Shown here: in pieces, positions 23,663-38,375 of the stretch
Layout: every line of letters begins with the position of its first letter
Position numbering within the stretch: position 1 is the first letter of the stretch
NCBI RefSeq assembly: GCF_016906535.1
Contig: NC_057374.1
Location: 806,001 to 870,000, forward strand
Origin: Rhizoctonia solani
Lineage: Eukaryota; Basidiomycota; Agaricomycetes; Cantharellales; Ceratobasidiaceae
Length of the DNA stretch: 64,000 nucleotides
Direction of reading: 5' to 3'
Made by a program: the position numbers and the translations under genes
Notes under the pieces: generated by a model
The model's database searches: none
What the model was told of the DNA's origin: nothing
Seen by the model: only the letters and a program-made list of their open reading frames with translations

Positions 23663-25175
23663 TTTGATAAAATAGCCAAGTGCCTAAGCTTGTATACTCT
23701 TTGTTGACTTAGATTCTATAGGCCCGAGGGTCATAAGCACAGAGATCGCAGACTAAACATGCTTTTTTAACCCCCCTCTGCGTTGGCTGGATCTAAAAAA
23801 CAGCCAAAACCTTAACTCAGCCGCTATACTTACCGTATAAATAGTATAACATTCAATTAAGCATGGAGCCCTTGCTTCGCAATTCTGGCGGCGTAACTCA
23901 GAGATCCAGCCCTTTCAGAAATGTTGTGTAGATTGGATTTTCTCTTTCCACCAGCTCCTTGGGAGCGTTATGCATGCAACACACTGCACGTGGGCCGCCA
24001 CATGCATATACTTCACTTAGACCCAAGTCTTATGATAACACTCTCTGAGCTTGGCAATAGTCTGCACCAAAGCATACACACACTATATATTACTCTAAAT
24101 GTATGCCCGTGTTGTTTGCTGGTACTTGGTCCAAGATTATGTTAGGCTGGCTCATCGTGCGGCGGCGGCGCATACGGTATATATCCCACGGACAAAGTCG
24201 CCAGATAACCGGCGAAGAGGAAACTGAATCCAAAATATTTCCGAAAGGGCTGTATACAATTGCTACTACCTACGGCCAAATTAAGTATTAAAATTATTTG
24301 TGGAGGACTAGAATTCTTTGGCATACGAATAATGGTTTGCATCTAGCACAGATAGGGCTGAATGGCTTATATTAATGTTAGAATGGTACTTGGCCTTGGG
24401 CTGAGACAGCTACGGTAAAATTATGTACCACAAATTGATAGGCGTTGCAACCGGGACCGGAGGGCAGTGGAATGGGTATAGTAGCGGCGATACGCCGTAC
24501 TGGGTTGCCACCGGGGCGCATCACAGAGCGAGCTCGGGTGGGCGGCCATTCCTGGTCAAATGCATGCGCAGTGGGCAAAGAGAGGGCCATTTATTGCACC
24601 CAAGCAGCGGTATAAGCGAGCAATATGGACAACTCTTTTATTGCGTGAAGGTATGGATGGATGGGACTTGCAGAAATGAGAGGCGAAGCTAACAATTGCA
24701 TGAGCCCATGGGTCTCACACTGTATTGTATGGAGGAAAAGAGCAAGGCGCGTAAGCACCGTAGCAAAATACTATAGACATATATGTACAACGAGGAACAT
24801 GTCGCAATGATCAAGACGCGTCGGAATCAGGCCCAGTGTAAGTTTTGCCGACCCCGCGTGCTCCGTGGCAAAACCCCGCTTTAACGCCCCAAAAGCTTAA
24901 ACATTTCTATTTTTGAACAATACCTTTAGGTGAGCATCGATGAATTATAGCCAACATTTATGCTTGCGTTGTCGAAGCGTAACAACCGAATTTGAGCGTA
25001 CGTTTATTGCTTTATTGGATGTGTCGTCGTTCGATATATCTTTAGCTGCTCTTATCGTCATGACTGAGTCATATTGGTTCGTATTTTTCGTGGAACTTTT
25101 GAGCTTCAGGATGCGTTCAATAATTCGTAGATTGAATAGGTTGATACAAATGCCTCCTATGCGTCCGCATACAAA
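23663..25175. other. Intergenic between copy A and the GST gene
   Basis: Holds the copy A promoter. A minus-strand frame at 24142-24342 ends with a hydrophobic segment and a proline-rich tail (GYLATLSVGYIPYAPPPHDE). With a frame near 24.4-24.6 kb it could be a small membrane or mitochondrial protein, but no start or clean splice pair was found, so no gene is called. Confidence 0.35.
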
Positions 25176-26424
25176 CTACCGCCCTTTAGGACCAAACATC
25201 CACTGCTGGACGCTTGCTATAAGCTTTTCCTCCTCCTCCTTAGTCATGTTCGCTCGTGTGGGATCTGGTACGTCTAAACCCCTCTTGGCTTGTGGTCGCT
25301 CGTAAATTCGATCCAACCAGGCCTATTCACTTGCGCTGGAAATCTAAGTGGACATTGCTAAAATAAACTCAACTTACTTGAATGTGGGGGTAGTCGTTCA
25401 GATTCTCAACACCTGCCCAGCGATGTGCTCGGATCCAAGGGAAAGCATTTATGTCTGCCAATCCATATCGACCTTTTCCGGGTCCTACAAGATACTCACG
25501 GCCAGAAAGGCGCTCGTTGAGGACTTTCATCGATATCGTTATATATAGGTGAATGATGGGGCCAAAAACAGTGAGCAGAGCCTACCCACCTGAGTAGAGA
25601 CGCTTAACCTCGTTGACGTAGCCTAATATATAAATGGTATGAGTCTCCTTGATAAGAACCACAGTACATATGACTCACGATCTAAGGCATATGGACTTTG
25701 AAGGTATAGATATACCAAACAAAGTTTTTTTTGTTGCTCAACTCACATCTGTTCTGGCGCGAACCGGTAAAAGTGCCCGGCTTGCCCTTGCATTGGCCCG
25801 ATACCACCGTGCTGCATCAAATTAGGCATAAAGAACGGAACGGGGATTAGCAAGTCTCGTCATACAGTGAAGAAGATCCACTGAAGCTGTTCAGAATAGG
25901 AATCCGGCTCGGTTATGGGGTCGTAACTAAACTTCCTTTCTCTATCATAATGCTAAACCATGACTTTAATATCACCTAGAAGTTGTGACTTTGAAAGCAA
26001 TGCTTGCCTGTGCGAGGTAAAGAACAATAGCAGCAGATTCAAATACAATGAATCCGTCGCGTGATGGGTCAACAAGGGCTGGGATACGACCGTTAGGGTT
26101 GATCTGTTCAGTTTTCAAAAAGCTATCTTATGGAAGCTTCATTGTGGGAAGTGGTACCTTTAAAAACCATGGTTCTTTTTGTTCATTGTTCTAAACAAGA
26201 ACAAGATATGTTGATCTGTACAGTATTTGGGAGAACTTGGCTTACTCTTATATCAATGTTTCGGAAAGCATACTCAAGGCCATATGCATCCTTCAATTCC
26301 TCCAAGAGTATGGACACCTTACCACCTATAGATCTATTAGTCGATAAATAATATGACCTTCTTATAAGTACTCGCCGTTTGGAGAAGCAGCGGTATACAG
26401 CAGCAATGGGTCGGAAGATGGCAT
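25176..26424 (-). CDS. Glutathione S-transferase, Ure2p-like
   Basis: Soluble glutathione S-transferase that conjugates glutathione to electrophiles. It is split into about nine exons and visible only after joining: [44 protein letters not shown], a 33-nt exon 26158-26190 ([11 protein letters not shown]), [72 protein letters not shown], a 17-nt exon 25679-25695 (PYALD), [60 protein letters not shown], ending [10 protein letters not shown]. This gives the thioredoxin-like N domain with the [12 protein letters not shown] glutathione-site loop, then the helical C domain. One intron (25953-26007) starts with GC instead of GT. The chain is complete, so it is likely functional. It lies between zinc-cluster copies A and B. 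Confidence 0.85.
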
Positions 26425-27997
26425 GTTAACAACGACGGAAAATTTAACGGCTATGAAGGGTTAAGATCAACAAGTGACTCTTTTCTACCCGTGGGCCTTT
26501 CACACGCTGCTGACCGTGAACCAATCACAGTATTATCTCTCAAAACTTGCCCACGTACCTATGAGCTATCTTCCCGAAGCATCATTTGAGCCTGAACTAG
26601 TATATCTTGCAACTGGCGAAGAAAGTTTTGAAGAAGTATTGCAACTGACTAGCTTCCAGTAATGCGATTCCATAATTGTTGCTTTGATATGAGTTCCGCT
26701 CGATCAAACTGAGTTTCCAGAATCCAGAGTGTTTTTACCATTTGCTTTCTCAACTGGCCCTTGAGTTGTGCGATCCCTCATGCTTAGGTTGCTTCGAAGC
26801 AGCAGCTCATCGCTACAACTTACTGTGGTAGCAGGAACTTGATCATCGAGATGGATTTGTCGCTACTATATCAAGTCCCGCAGGACTCGGGGTGGGTTAT
26901 GTATGGTCTCAATTGTCAGGGTGAACCCCAAAGTATGAGGGTGGTGTAATGTCACAGGGCTACGGAACTGGCGTTTACGAGATCACGTGGCCGCCGCCTC
27001 ACCGAGCGGCTGTGGGCATTGACCACACCCCACCCGATAGGAGGTCGAGTAGCGCGCTCGGTATCTATTCTTCCTATCCTCATTCCCTGTCCACAATGTC
27101 GAGCACAGACCGGAAAATGGTGAGACGCCCAAGCCGCGTTAGCGGGCTCGGACATGAGACGGGAGCCTTGGGACGTGACTGCAACTCACAAGCCGGGTGA
27201 TGCATCTGCGCTTGGCATCTTGGTGAGGTAGCCCTTCCTATATATACGTGCCTGCATAAATTTGTGACTCTCGGAAGCAAGAGGCCGTGGGCTCAGCGCA
27301 GAAAATCTGCATTACGTTCGTATTTCGCCAGGCATCTGGGATGTGGATTCATGGAAATAATGGTTGAATTTCGCTAGTATTCCGCGTACAAAACGGGACT
27401 TTACGTGCATAGAAAATCCGCGCTTTTGGGATCCATTGTAATGTAACAGCTATGCAGTGCAATCAATTTGCTGGGTTCTCCCGATTCGATTAGATGGATC
27501 TAACCCACTGTACACTTTTAGACCACGCTGTTTACAATTAGATCCATCGCCAGCTTTGATGAACTATTCAGAATCAGAACCTAATTACAGAATTATTCAA
27601 AGTGCTCCAAATATCTCCAGAGATTCGGAGAGAGAACCTGTTTCAAGTCCTAGAGCGCTCTGGAGTCATGCCTTGTTAGTGGACTACCCCAGAGAACTCG
27701 GGAGCAAACGGATCTTGTTGACCCCTCACGTAGATCCATACGCCCAATTCATGTATTGTCTAGGGTTCAAAACCACGCTTCGATAGATGGGGGCTGCACT
27801 TATATAATAGGCCTAACGGCTATGATCAATTTTGGTTACAGTGCATTAGACTCCTTGACACTGCCGAGAGTGGGTTGCTTATTTTTTTCCACACGCGACA
27901 GCAGGTTAGTGGATCTCGGCATCATTAAGTCCAATTTGGTAGATAAATCAAGAAAGTATATGTGTCCATAACGCTTGCCTTCTGCCTGACCAAACGC
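26425..27997. other. Intergenic between the GST gene and copy B
   Basis: GST promoter on the left and copy B promoter on the right. Short frames in between (for example at 26.95-27.2 kb and 27.46-27.79 kb) show no family resemblance. No repeat or RNA was recognised. Confidence 0.4.
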
Positions 27998-30032
27998 ATG
28001 CTTCACATCGTCTCAATGCCTGGCCCCCTCCGAGGAGCTGTCGTACATGTCGGCAAAGGTAGTTTATGATCAACCCGTATACCTGTGTCCGATATGCTTC
28101 ATCGTGGCTTGCCAGGCGCAAAAAGTGCGATATGGCCAGGCCGTATTGCGAGAAATGCCTGAGGGGCGGGTATGAATGTCTAGGATATGAAGAAGACCAA
28201 CTTCGGATCAAAATACTTTGGAACCATCTTCCTGCTTCGGCGGATATTACGACATCTGAGGTGAGTTTACAACGCCCGCATCGGCTTACAATATCAATTT
28301 AACAGCTCTATCGTCTTTTATCAGGCACCTGCTCCTACAGTGGGTGGATGCCGTAACGACCCAGCTAGTACAGTTACGGATCGTGTCGCCAAGCCCTCTA
28401 TACTAGGGACTGCGCTACTTTACAGGAAAAGTGGTCGTGCGTTAACCACAGATGATAGTTCCTTTGAAAACTCCGCAAGGAGGTTTGACCGTTTGTGGCC
28501 ACAGAATCAAAGCCAACCCGTTTTATACTCATCATCAAGAACACACAAACCCGATAATGCTGAACCTTTGGATACGGTTGCAGGAGTGAAGGAAATCGGA
28601 AGTGATTTAGCTGAAGATATCAAAACCCTTCATAGATCAATTTCTGCCTCGATAGATATGACACATCTCGATAAGGAAGCTTATCTCGCATGTGTCGCTG
28701 GGGAGTGTAAGTGGGTTTATTCTATCTGGTGTGATTTTAAACAAGTAGGACAAAATAGATGTTTTACATGTCCTGGATTTCTGGTTTACGCCTCCCTCAG
28801 CGATCGTTCGCGACTGCTTGAAGGGCCAGGTGAGAGGAACTAGAACTATGCAGGCCATGGATCTGGGAACAATGGTTCTCAAGACATGCGCACTAGACCA
28901 GGGCCTCAGAAATCCTGGCACCACGCTCGAGAGGTACATGGCCTTGGTCGATAAATTTGAACAGAATTTCACTACCGATCTTGGTTGTAATCTGCCACCA
29001 AGAGATGCAACGGACTGCTTTACGGCCCGTCTTGAGGTAAACGGTTTCTTCGACTGAGAATTCAGCAAAGCGAATGACACAACGCGTTAGCTAGCAATTC
29101 TGAAATTCTTCCTTGGAGACAGCATTGCAGGATATACCCTACTACAAGTTCTACGCCCCAAGTTCCTTCTGCTTGTTGCAACCGACTCTGGTTTGCTGGT
29201 TGAACAGCCAAACGGCAACCTAGCTGTTTCGTTTCCCCGCACGCTTAGTTCTCTTCGACACGAGCTTGCACGATTCATCTCATATGACGTGATACTGTCA
29301 TTTTTACTTGGAGCGCCACCCATGATAGAGTATGGGTATGAGGGCACATGTGATGGTGACGGGTTTGAATGGATACATGGGATTCCGTCTGCACTCCTCC
29401 AGATCATCTCGCAGATCAATTCGTGGAGAGCTGGTCCTCGAGTCCATCTTGACTGTTGGCAAGATTTAGAACTGTGCGTCTTTGCCTGGAAACCATTGCA
29501 AGCCACACTGGGCGAGTCTTTTGTTCCTGGGAGCACCGCTTTTGAGAGGGCTGTAGTACAAGAAGGGTGGAGGCATGTGGTATTGATATATATATACATG
29601 GTATGTTTCACATCCTTAATATTTCCTAATGCACAGTCTGAGGGAAACTAATAGGGCATATGTGGAGTTTCTTCTCATGACCCACGTATACAAGCGTCGG
29701 TAGACGTAATTTTCCAGCTTGCGGAAAAAATGCGCAACTCACGAATCGGCATACACATGTTACCTCACTGCGTTGTTGTAAGTTTGGAACACGTATCTTT
29801 ATTTATCTATTAAGGTGCTTTTCTATAGGCTGGTATAGCGGCGCGACTAGAAAAACAGCGAATTAGGGTGTATGAGAAGCTTAATTCTTTCTTAGATCCG
29901 CGGGCTTGGCTCTTGCGTGGGCCACAATTTAATAGAGCTCTTTATCATTTGTGGCACAGTACAGGTGCAGGAGGAAAAGCTGTTACATGGGACGATTACA
30001 TTCGTGCGAGGGATACAGTTATGCCTCTGTAA
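27998..30032 (+). pseudogene. Zn(II)2Cys6 family, copy B, frameshifted
   Basis: Same exon plan as copies A, C, D and E. Exon 1 starts MLHIVSMPGP as in A and D but has one C fewer in the run after GGC (near 28020-28028). The first two zinc-cluster cysteines therefore shift out of frame, and after splicing the reading hits a stop soon. Downstream exons are otherwise well kept: RRKKCDMARPYCEKCLRGGY-type second half, FDRLWPQNQSQPVLYSSS, LDFWFTPPSAIVRDCL, VEQPNGNLAVSFPRTL, FLLGAPPMIEYGYEGTC, WIHGIPSALLQIISQINSWR, VQEGWRHVVLIYIYMV, and the end RIRVYEKLNSFLDPRAWLL, VTWDDYIRARDTVMPL. So either a recent pseudogene, a protein without a zinc cluster from a later start, or a base error. It resembles copy E most. 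Confidence 0.6.
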
Positions 30033-31364
30033 GGGTGTTATTGTCTCTTTTCGGCTTGAAATTTGACCGGTTCCTATGTAAACGTTGCGAGCAACTTGGA
30101 TGTAAATAAAACACGTTCTATATCTTAATCCCAACCGTTCTGAGCCCCTTCAGTTGAACGTTTTGCGACTTAACCGCTCACGCACGTAACTGCCGCTTCG
30201 CGCGGTGTTGATTTCCCCCTCGACCTCCTCCACTGTCTGGCTTCGCACACACCGAGTGCCATATCTTTTTGTGTTATTTTTGCTCGCCTCACCCGCCGCT
30301 CTGAAACTTCATGAGAGCTACTTTGGGTTCCCCATCCATGAGCCGATCTCGCGGCCGGGGGCTCCCGAACCTCACGGTCTGAGTCTCGTGGCCGACATGA
30401 ACGAGCGGGCAGGAGGTAGTTTTAAATGAGAATGTAAAAGGTATATTACTTATCGATATTAACAATGGTACATACATGCACAATCAATAGCTTTTCACTC
30501 CATGAATAAACTCGACTAGAAAACCCCTACTTAGCTCTTCATTAGAGTTTCACCCAGACATTGCAGGCACTGGTTGGCTTGGGTATCTTTGATATCAGGT
30601 GCAATGATCCCATGATTATCCAGCCGAATGAATAGCTTTTTAGAGCTAGTAGTTTATGGTATACTTTACGCTTGTAATAGAAAGATCAAGTAATTGGGCC
30701 ACACGATAAATTGCATCATCAGTCACAAACCTCCATGCTTGACTCCGATCAACTGGCATTTCATTTAGTTCTCGTCACCTTATTAGCTTATCGATTCTCT
30801 TGTTTATTCAAAATTTATAATCGATTTCCCGCTTCTTTGTGGTAGGTCAAAATTACGCCAGTTTAATACTGCTAGATTTATGTGTCCCTACTTGGTTCGT
30901 TCAGCTTAAAGCATCCTCGATGAAAAATCATGAAGCTGTTAGGAATATCCAGTAAGACGACCACGTTCTATGTTCCAGAACCACACGTACACATAGATCT
31001 GTTGGTATACTCAACCTCCAAAGCTAAATCGCCGCCCTCATGAAGGATATAGGCGTGTATATAATCAAAGAAGTGGAATACCATATATATAATATTTTCA
31101 CAAGCCAGCGCGGGTGAAAAATCTGGCACGGAGCACGCAGACAATAACTGGAGCACCGAGACGCGAGTATGACTCGCGGGTCGAGTGGCCATCCGTGACG
31201 ACAGGAACGGAGGGTGGTAGGCAGGAGGAGATGAAGCGACGAAGTGCGGGTGACTCTGTCATCCTAAGGATGTTGGGCGAGTCAAAAACAGATATATGTG
31301 CGCAGTTGGAGTACATGATACAGTGGGGGTGAGGGTAGTAGAACCAACACGGTCACGTGATGCG
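30033..31364. other. Intergenic after copy B
   Basis: 1.3 kb with no gene on either strand. The right end carries gtcacgtgatgcg (31352-31364), the presumed left target-site copy of the second LINE end. Confidence 0.45.
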
Positions 31365-31742
31365 TTTTTTTTAATACACGTCCATATATAAACAATACGG
31401 GAGCTACATGCGAACAAGGCAAACCGCTCAGACGAGAAACCGAACCGTAAAGAGCTACAAAGTAAGACACGAAATACAAAAAAAAAAGCGCAGAGCAAAA
31501 CGCAGACAGTAGCACGGTCAGAACGATAAAGGTGCCGCTGGGCGGCGTACAGGTGGCTTAAGGCCTAACTCGGGTAGAGGCCGTAAGGGCGTATATACTA
31601 CATTATCTGAGCGGTTGCCGGCGGGCATCCTCGTCTTCTTCCTATACCCGTCTTGGGGATGAACTTCGCGACCGCCTCCAGGCCTAAATGGGAGCCAAAC
31701 AGTGATGATCCAGACACTCCAGTAGAGAACTCACGAAGGATT
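31365..31742 (-). mobile_element. 5'-truncated LINE-like retroelement, 3' end (copy 2)
   Basis: On the minus strand a coding tail LFGSHLGLEAVAKFIPK ... PPATAQIM ends near 31598. A pyrimidine-rich 3' untranslated part with GAGCGGTTTGCCTTGTTCGC and GCATGTAGCTC follows, then an A tail (T8 on the plus strand at about 31365-31372). The tail peptide and the 3' untranslated motif match the element at 681-1190, though diverged. The flanks gtcacgtgatgcg (31352-31364) and tccacgtggtacg (31743-31755) agree at 9 of 13 positions and look like an old target-site duplication. Only the last ~50 codons remain. Confidence 0.55.
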
Positions 31743-31755
31743 TCCACGTGGTACG

Positions 31756-32204
31756 TATACGGATGTGCGGCCCCGCACACCCTGCGGCTAAGTCCGGGCT
31801 TATGATCCCCTGCATACTTCAACCTCACAATCGTCCACTATTCGATGATAATAAAGACGCAGATCATCCTGCACAGGATCATCACAGTAACTACCCGCTG
31901 CCACCCATTGTCACTAATATCGGACCAGCCCACACTCGGTTGGTCTTCATGTATTCTCCTGGTGCGTGATGTCCGATCAACGTGTAGTGTAGCAGCCGTT
32001 TTAGTTGTCACTGAAGGATCAACACGGTTGGTCCGATTTAAGTTCAAGGCAGGTACATCTATATACTGTATCACCGAGAGTCACTGCACTTATTCCACGT
32101 GATATCCAGGCCATCATCTCTTGCCACTATATAACCGAAGTAGGCTGGTAGCTCAAGTCGCACTAGTACTATAGATTATCCTCTTTGACTGTTTGACACA
32201 GCAA
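31756..32204. other. Intergenic, promoter of copy C
   Basis: 450 bp between the LINE end and the copy C start. A further CACGTG-containing stretch (ttattccacgtgatatc) lies near 32090-32106. No coding feature. Confidence 0.4.
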
Positions 32205-34269
32205 ATGTCTCGCACTTATTCAAAGCCCGGGCCACCCCCAACCAGTTGTAGAACATGCAGACAAAGGTAGATTAATATATACGCCCATATATATGCCCTT
32301 GTTCATGATCAATTGTGGTTTGCTAGGCGGAAAAAATGTGACCTTTCTAGACCATCCTGCTACAGCTGTTTAAAGAGTGGTTATAAATGCCTAGGGTATG
32401 AGGATAGTAGACCCAGCGCGATAAGACATCGGGATTATTCCTATATACCTGTAGCTGCTCCCGTGGAGAGATCAAGATCGGAGGTGAGCTTACCATGCTA
32501 TGAATCCAGCCTTTGCCCCCGATTTCATAGTTGTTCATATTGTTTCAAGACTCTTGGTCCTCTTTTAGCTGGCTTGCCTGAAGACCGTCACAATCAGACT
32601 GACACAACTGCATGCCCCACGAGGCCTTCCACGCCAAGAGCTGAGATACCACAAAGGACAAATAACCATGTTCCAACCAGAGACGATGATTCTACCATAA
32701 GTTATTCGGAAGATTTCGATCACTTATGGCCGCAAGATCAAAGTCAATCGATCGTATATTCGCGCTCGTCGGCACGGCAACCCGCTTTGACGAAGCGGCG
32801 TGTTAATGAAACTTCTCGCATGAGATCCAACGGAAGTAATTTGATTGGGTTTATTGAAACAGCTTTCCGGTCAATACCCCGTTCGGTGGATGCAATACAG
32901 GTCAGCAGGGAGGATCGGATGACATATTTGGCCAACGAGTGTGAGCAAGATTTTTGTTATTGATCTGTCTACACTTACAGTAACGTAGACACTTTTCAGC
33001 GACTTGATCTCTGGTTTATAGCTCCCTCGCCCGTGGCATGTGAGTTTCTTGCCAATATTTTGAAGGAATCAAACAGAACCGCACGGGCCATGCATTTTGC
33101 CACCAACGTTTCGAGGGTACTGGCTCAGAGTCCGGGGACCCGTAGCTCCATGCTCCAAGGATGGATTGGATGGATACATGAGTTTGAGCGGAGTGTTACT
33201 ACTGGTTTCCGTAACAACATGTCGCCGAACGATATAGGAGACTGCCTAAAGGCTCATCTTGAGGTAAATGGATTACCTAGCCGATAATTTAATGCAATAC
33301 ATAACAAATTTCCTTAGCTTTTAGCTCTGAAGGCTTCTCTAATGAATGGTATCTTCGGGTACCTTGTGCTTCGAGATGCATTACCCAAGTTCCTCTCGTT
33401 GGTGGCGACTGATTCGAACTTATTAATTGAGCAGCACAACGGAGGCATGGTCATCTCGTTTCATCGCATAATTAACACACATCGATACGAGCTTACAAAA
33501 TTCGCTGTGCATGACGTGCTTACGGTGCTCCTACTTGGAGTACCACTCCTCGTAGAATACGGGTACGATGGTGACCACGAGCCTGAAAATCCTATGTTCG
33601 AGTGGATACATGGAATTCCGGCCACGTTTCTCGAAGTTATGGCACAGATCAACTCGAGGAGAACTGGCTCCCGAGTTCGTCTGGATGATTGGCAAACTCT
33701 GGAAGAACGTGTCCTATTCTGGAAATCACGATACGCTATGCTAAATGACGCTCCTGTTCCTGGGAGCGACGATGCCGAAAGAGTTGCAGTGCAAGAAGGG
33801 TGGAGGCATCTGTTACTCATCTACATCTACATGGTATGATGCCTTCTTTTATATTTATTTATTTCTGGAAGGATGTGAAAGAGATTTATAGGGTGTATGT
33901 GGAGCTTCGTCGGATGATCCACGAGTCCAAGGGTCAGTGAGCCGGATATTCCAGCTTGCGAGTTCAGTGCGTAGCTCACAAATTGGTATGCATATGCTAC
34001 CACAATGCGTTGTCGTAAGCTCGGTATGTTTAGACTGTATCGCCTGCTAAGCCTTTTTTGAGCAGGCTGGTATAGCAGCACGGATGGAGAAACATCGGGT
34101 TGCTGTATACCAAAAGCTCATGTCATTTACAGGGCCACGTCTCTGGCTCTTTGATGGGCCACAGTATAGCCAGTTCCTGTATCACTTGTGGCGTGGCGTA
34201 GGTGAAGGAGGAAGAGCCGTCACATGGGACGACTATGTGCGCTCCAGGCAAGCAATCATTTCAATTTAA
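32205..34269 (+). CDS. Zn(II)2Cys6 family protein, copy C
   Basis: Start ATG at 32205 (MSRTYSKPGPPPTSCRTCRQ); the zinc cluster is completed by the next exon (RRKKCDLSRPSCYSCLKSGY, then KCLGYED), all six cysteines present. Then SEDFDHLWPQDQSQSIVYSR, LDLWFIAPSPVACEFLANIL, FGYLVLRDALPKFLSLVATD, ISFHRIINTHRYELTKF, VLLLGVPLLVEYGYDGDHEP, WIHGIPATFLEVMAQINSRR, VQEGWRHLLLIYIYMV, and the last exon MEKHRVAVYQKLMSFTGPRL to VTWDDYVRSRQAIISI. Every exon I joined stays in frame, so this is the best intact member of the array. Probably a nuclear regulator; the part after the zinc cluster matches no domain I can name. It is more diverged from A and D than they are from each other. Confidence 0.75.
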
Positions 34270-35154
34270 AGGAGCCCTTGCTGTCTTTCTTCCATTATTG
34301 TACTTGCTTTGCTCTTTGTGCCTGGAATGCTTTCGAGTTGTATGAAGAATAGGCATAATGGAGCACCAACCCCACCTTTCTACCAGGTTGGTAGGATAAT
34401 AGTACAGCCGCGAGCTATACAACTTGATGATGATATGTATTCATACCATTGAGTGCACCTAGCAATGAAGAGGCCCTGCAAGACAAATCCAGGCCGTGCA
34501 GTGGCATTCAAGAGGTGGGTGTGACATCCGACAAGTTGATACTTTACATGGCCTACCGACATACCAGCCTTCCCTCTATCTAACGATGTTGATGCTATCG
34601 ATAATATTTACATAAATAAATATCTAGGCGATTTTATTGAGATTTTTTAACAAATCTCGTTTACAGAGCAGCAAGTCCATTCGAAGTGCAGGCAGTTTAA
34701 ACGAGATCGCCTGGTCATCAGAATCGAAGTTATCCTTGTGAGTGGGTCGTTGATCACACTGAATCCCTATAACGTCTCAGGTATGTAGGTTCGGAAATGA
34801 TAGCGAGCACGAATTGGGTTTTCACTACTATGAGCTTTGCTGCGGAGTATTAGATCTTGTCAGACTATCTGTGAGATATATACTGCTGAGTCCCGGGATG
34901 ACAAGGGGGCGGTGGCTTTTATTTTCAGCAGCTCATTACGTGATCATGGGCACACTTATAAGGAAATTATGTAGGGATGTTTGTGTCGCTAGTCAAAACT
35001 TTATTCATGGGTTCGCAGATGAGCTTATGGGCTTTCAAAACAGGAGGCACGATTACCGCGCTATCAGTCCGACAAATCAGTGCTAAGCAGTAGTATAAAC
35101 TTCGCCAATAATTAACTCTATAATATAAAAATACAGTTGAACCGCACCCCAAAG
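34270..35154. other. Intergenic, copy C to RECQL gene
   Basis: Two genes converge here. The longest frame (about 90 codons near 34.8-35.1 kb, plus) resembles nothing known. Confidence 0.45.
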
Positions 35155-38375
<3,221 letters not shown>

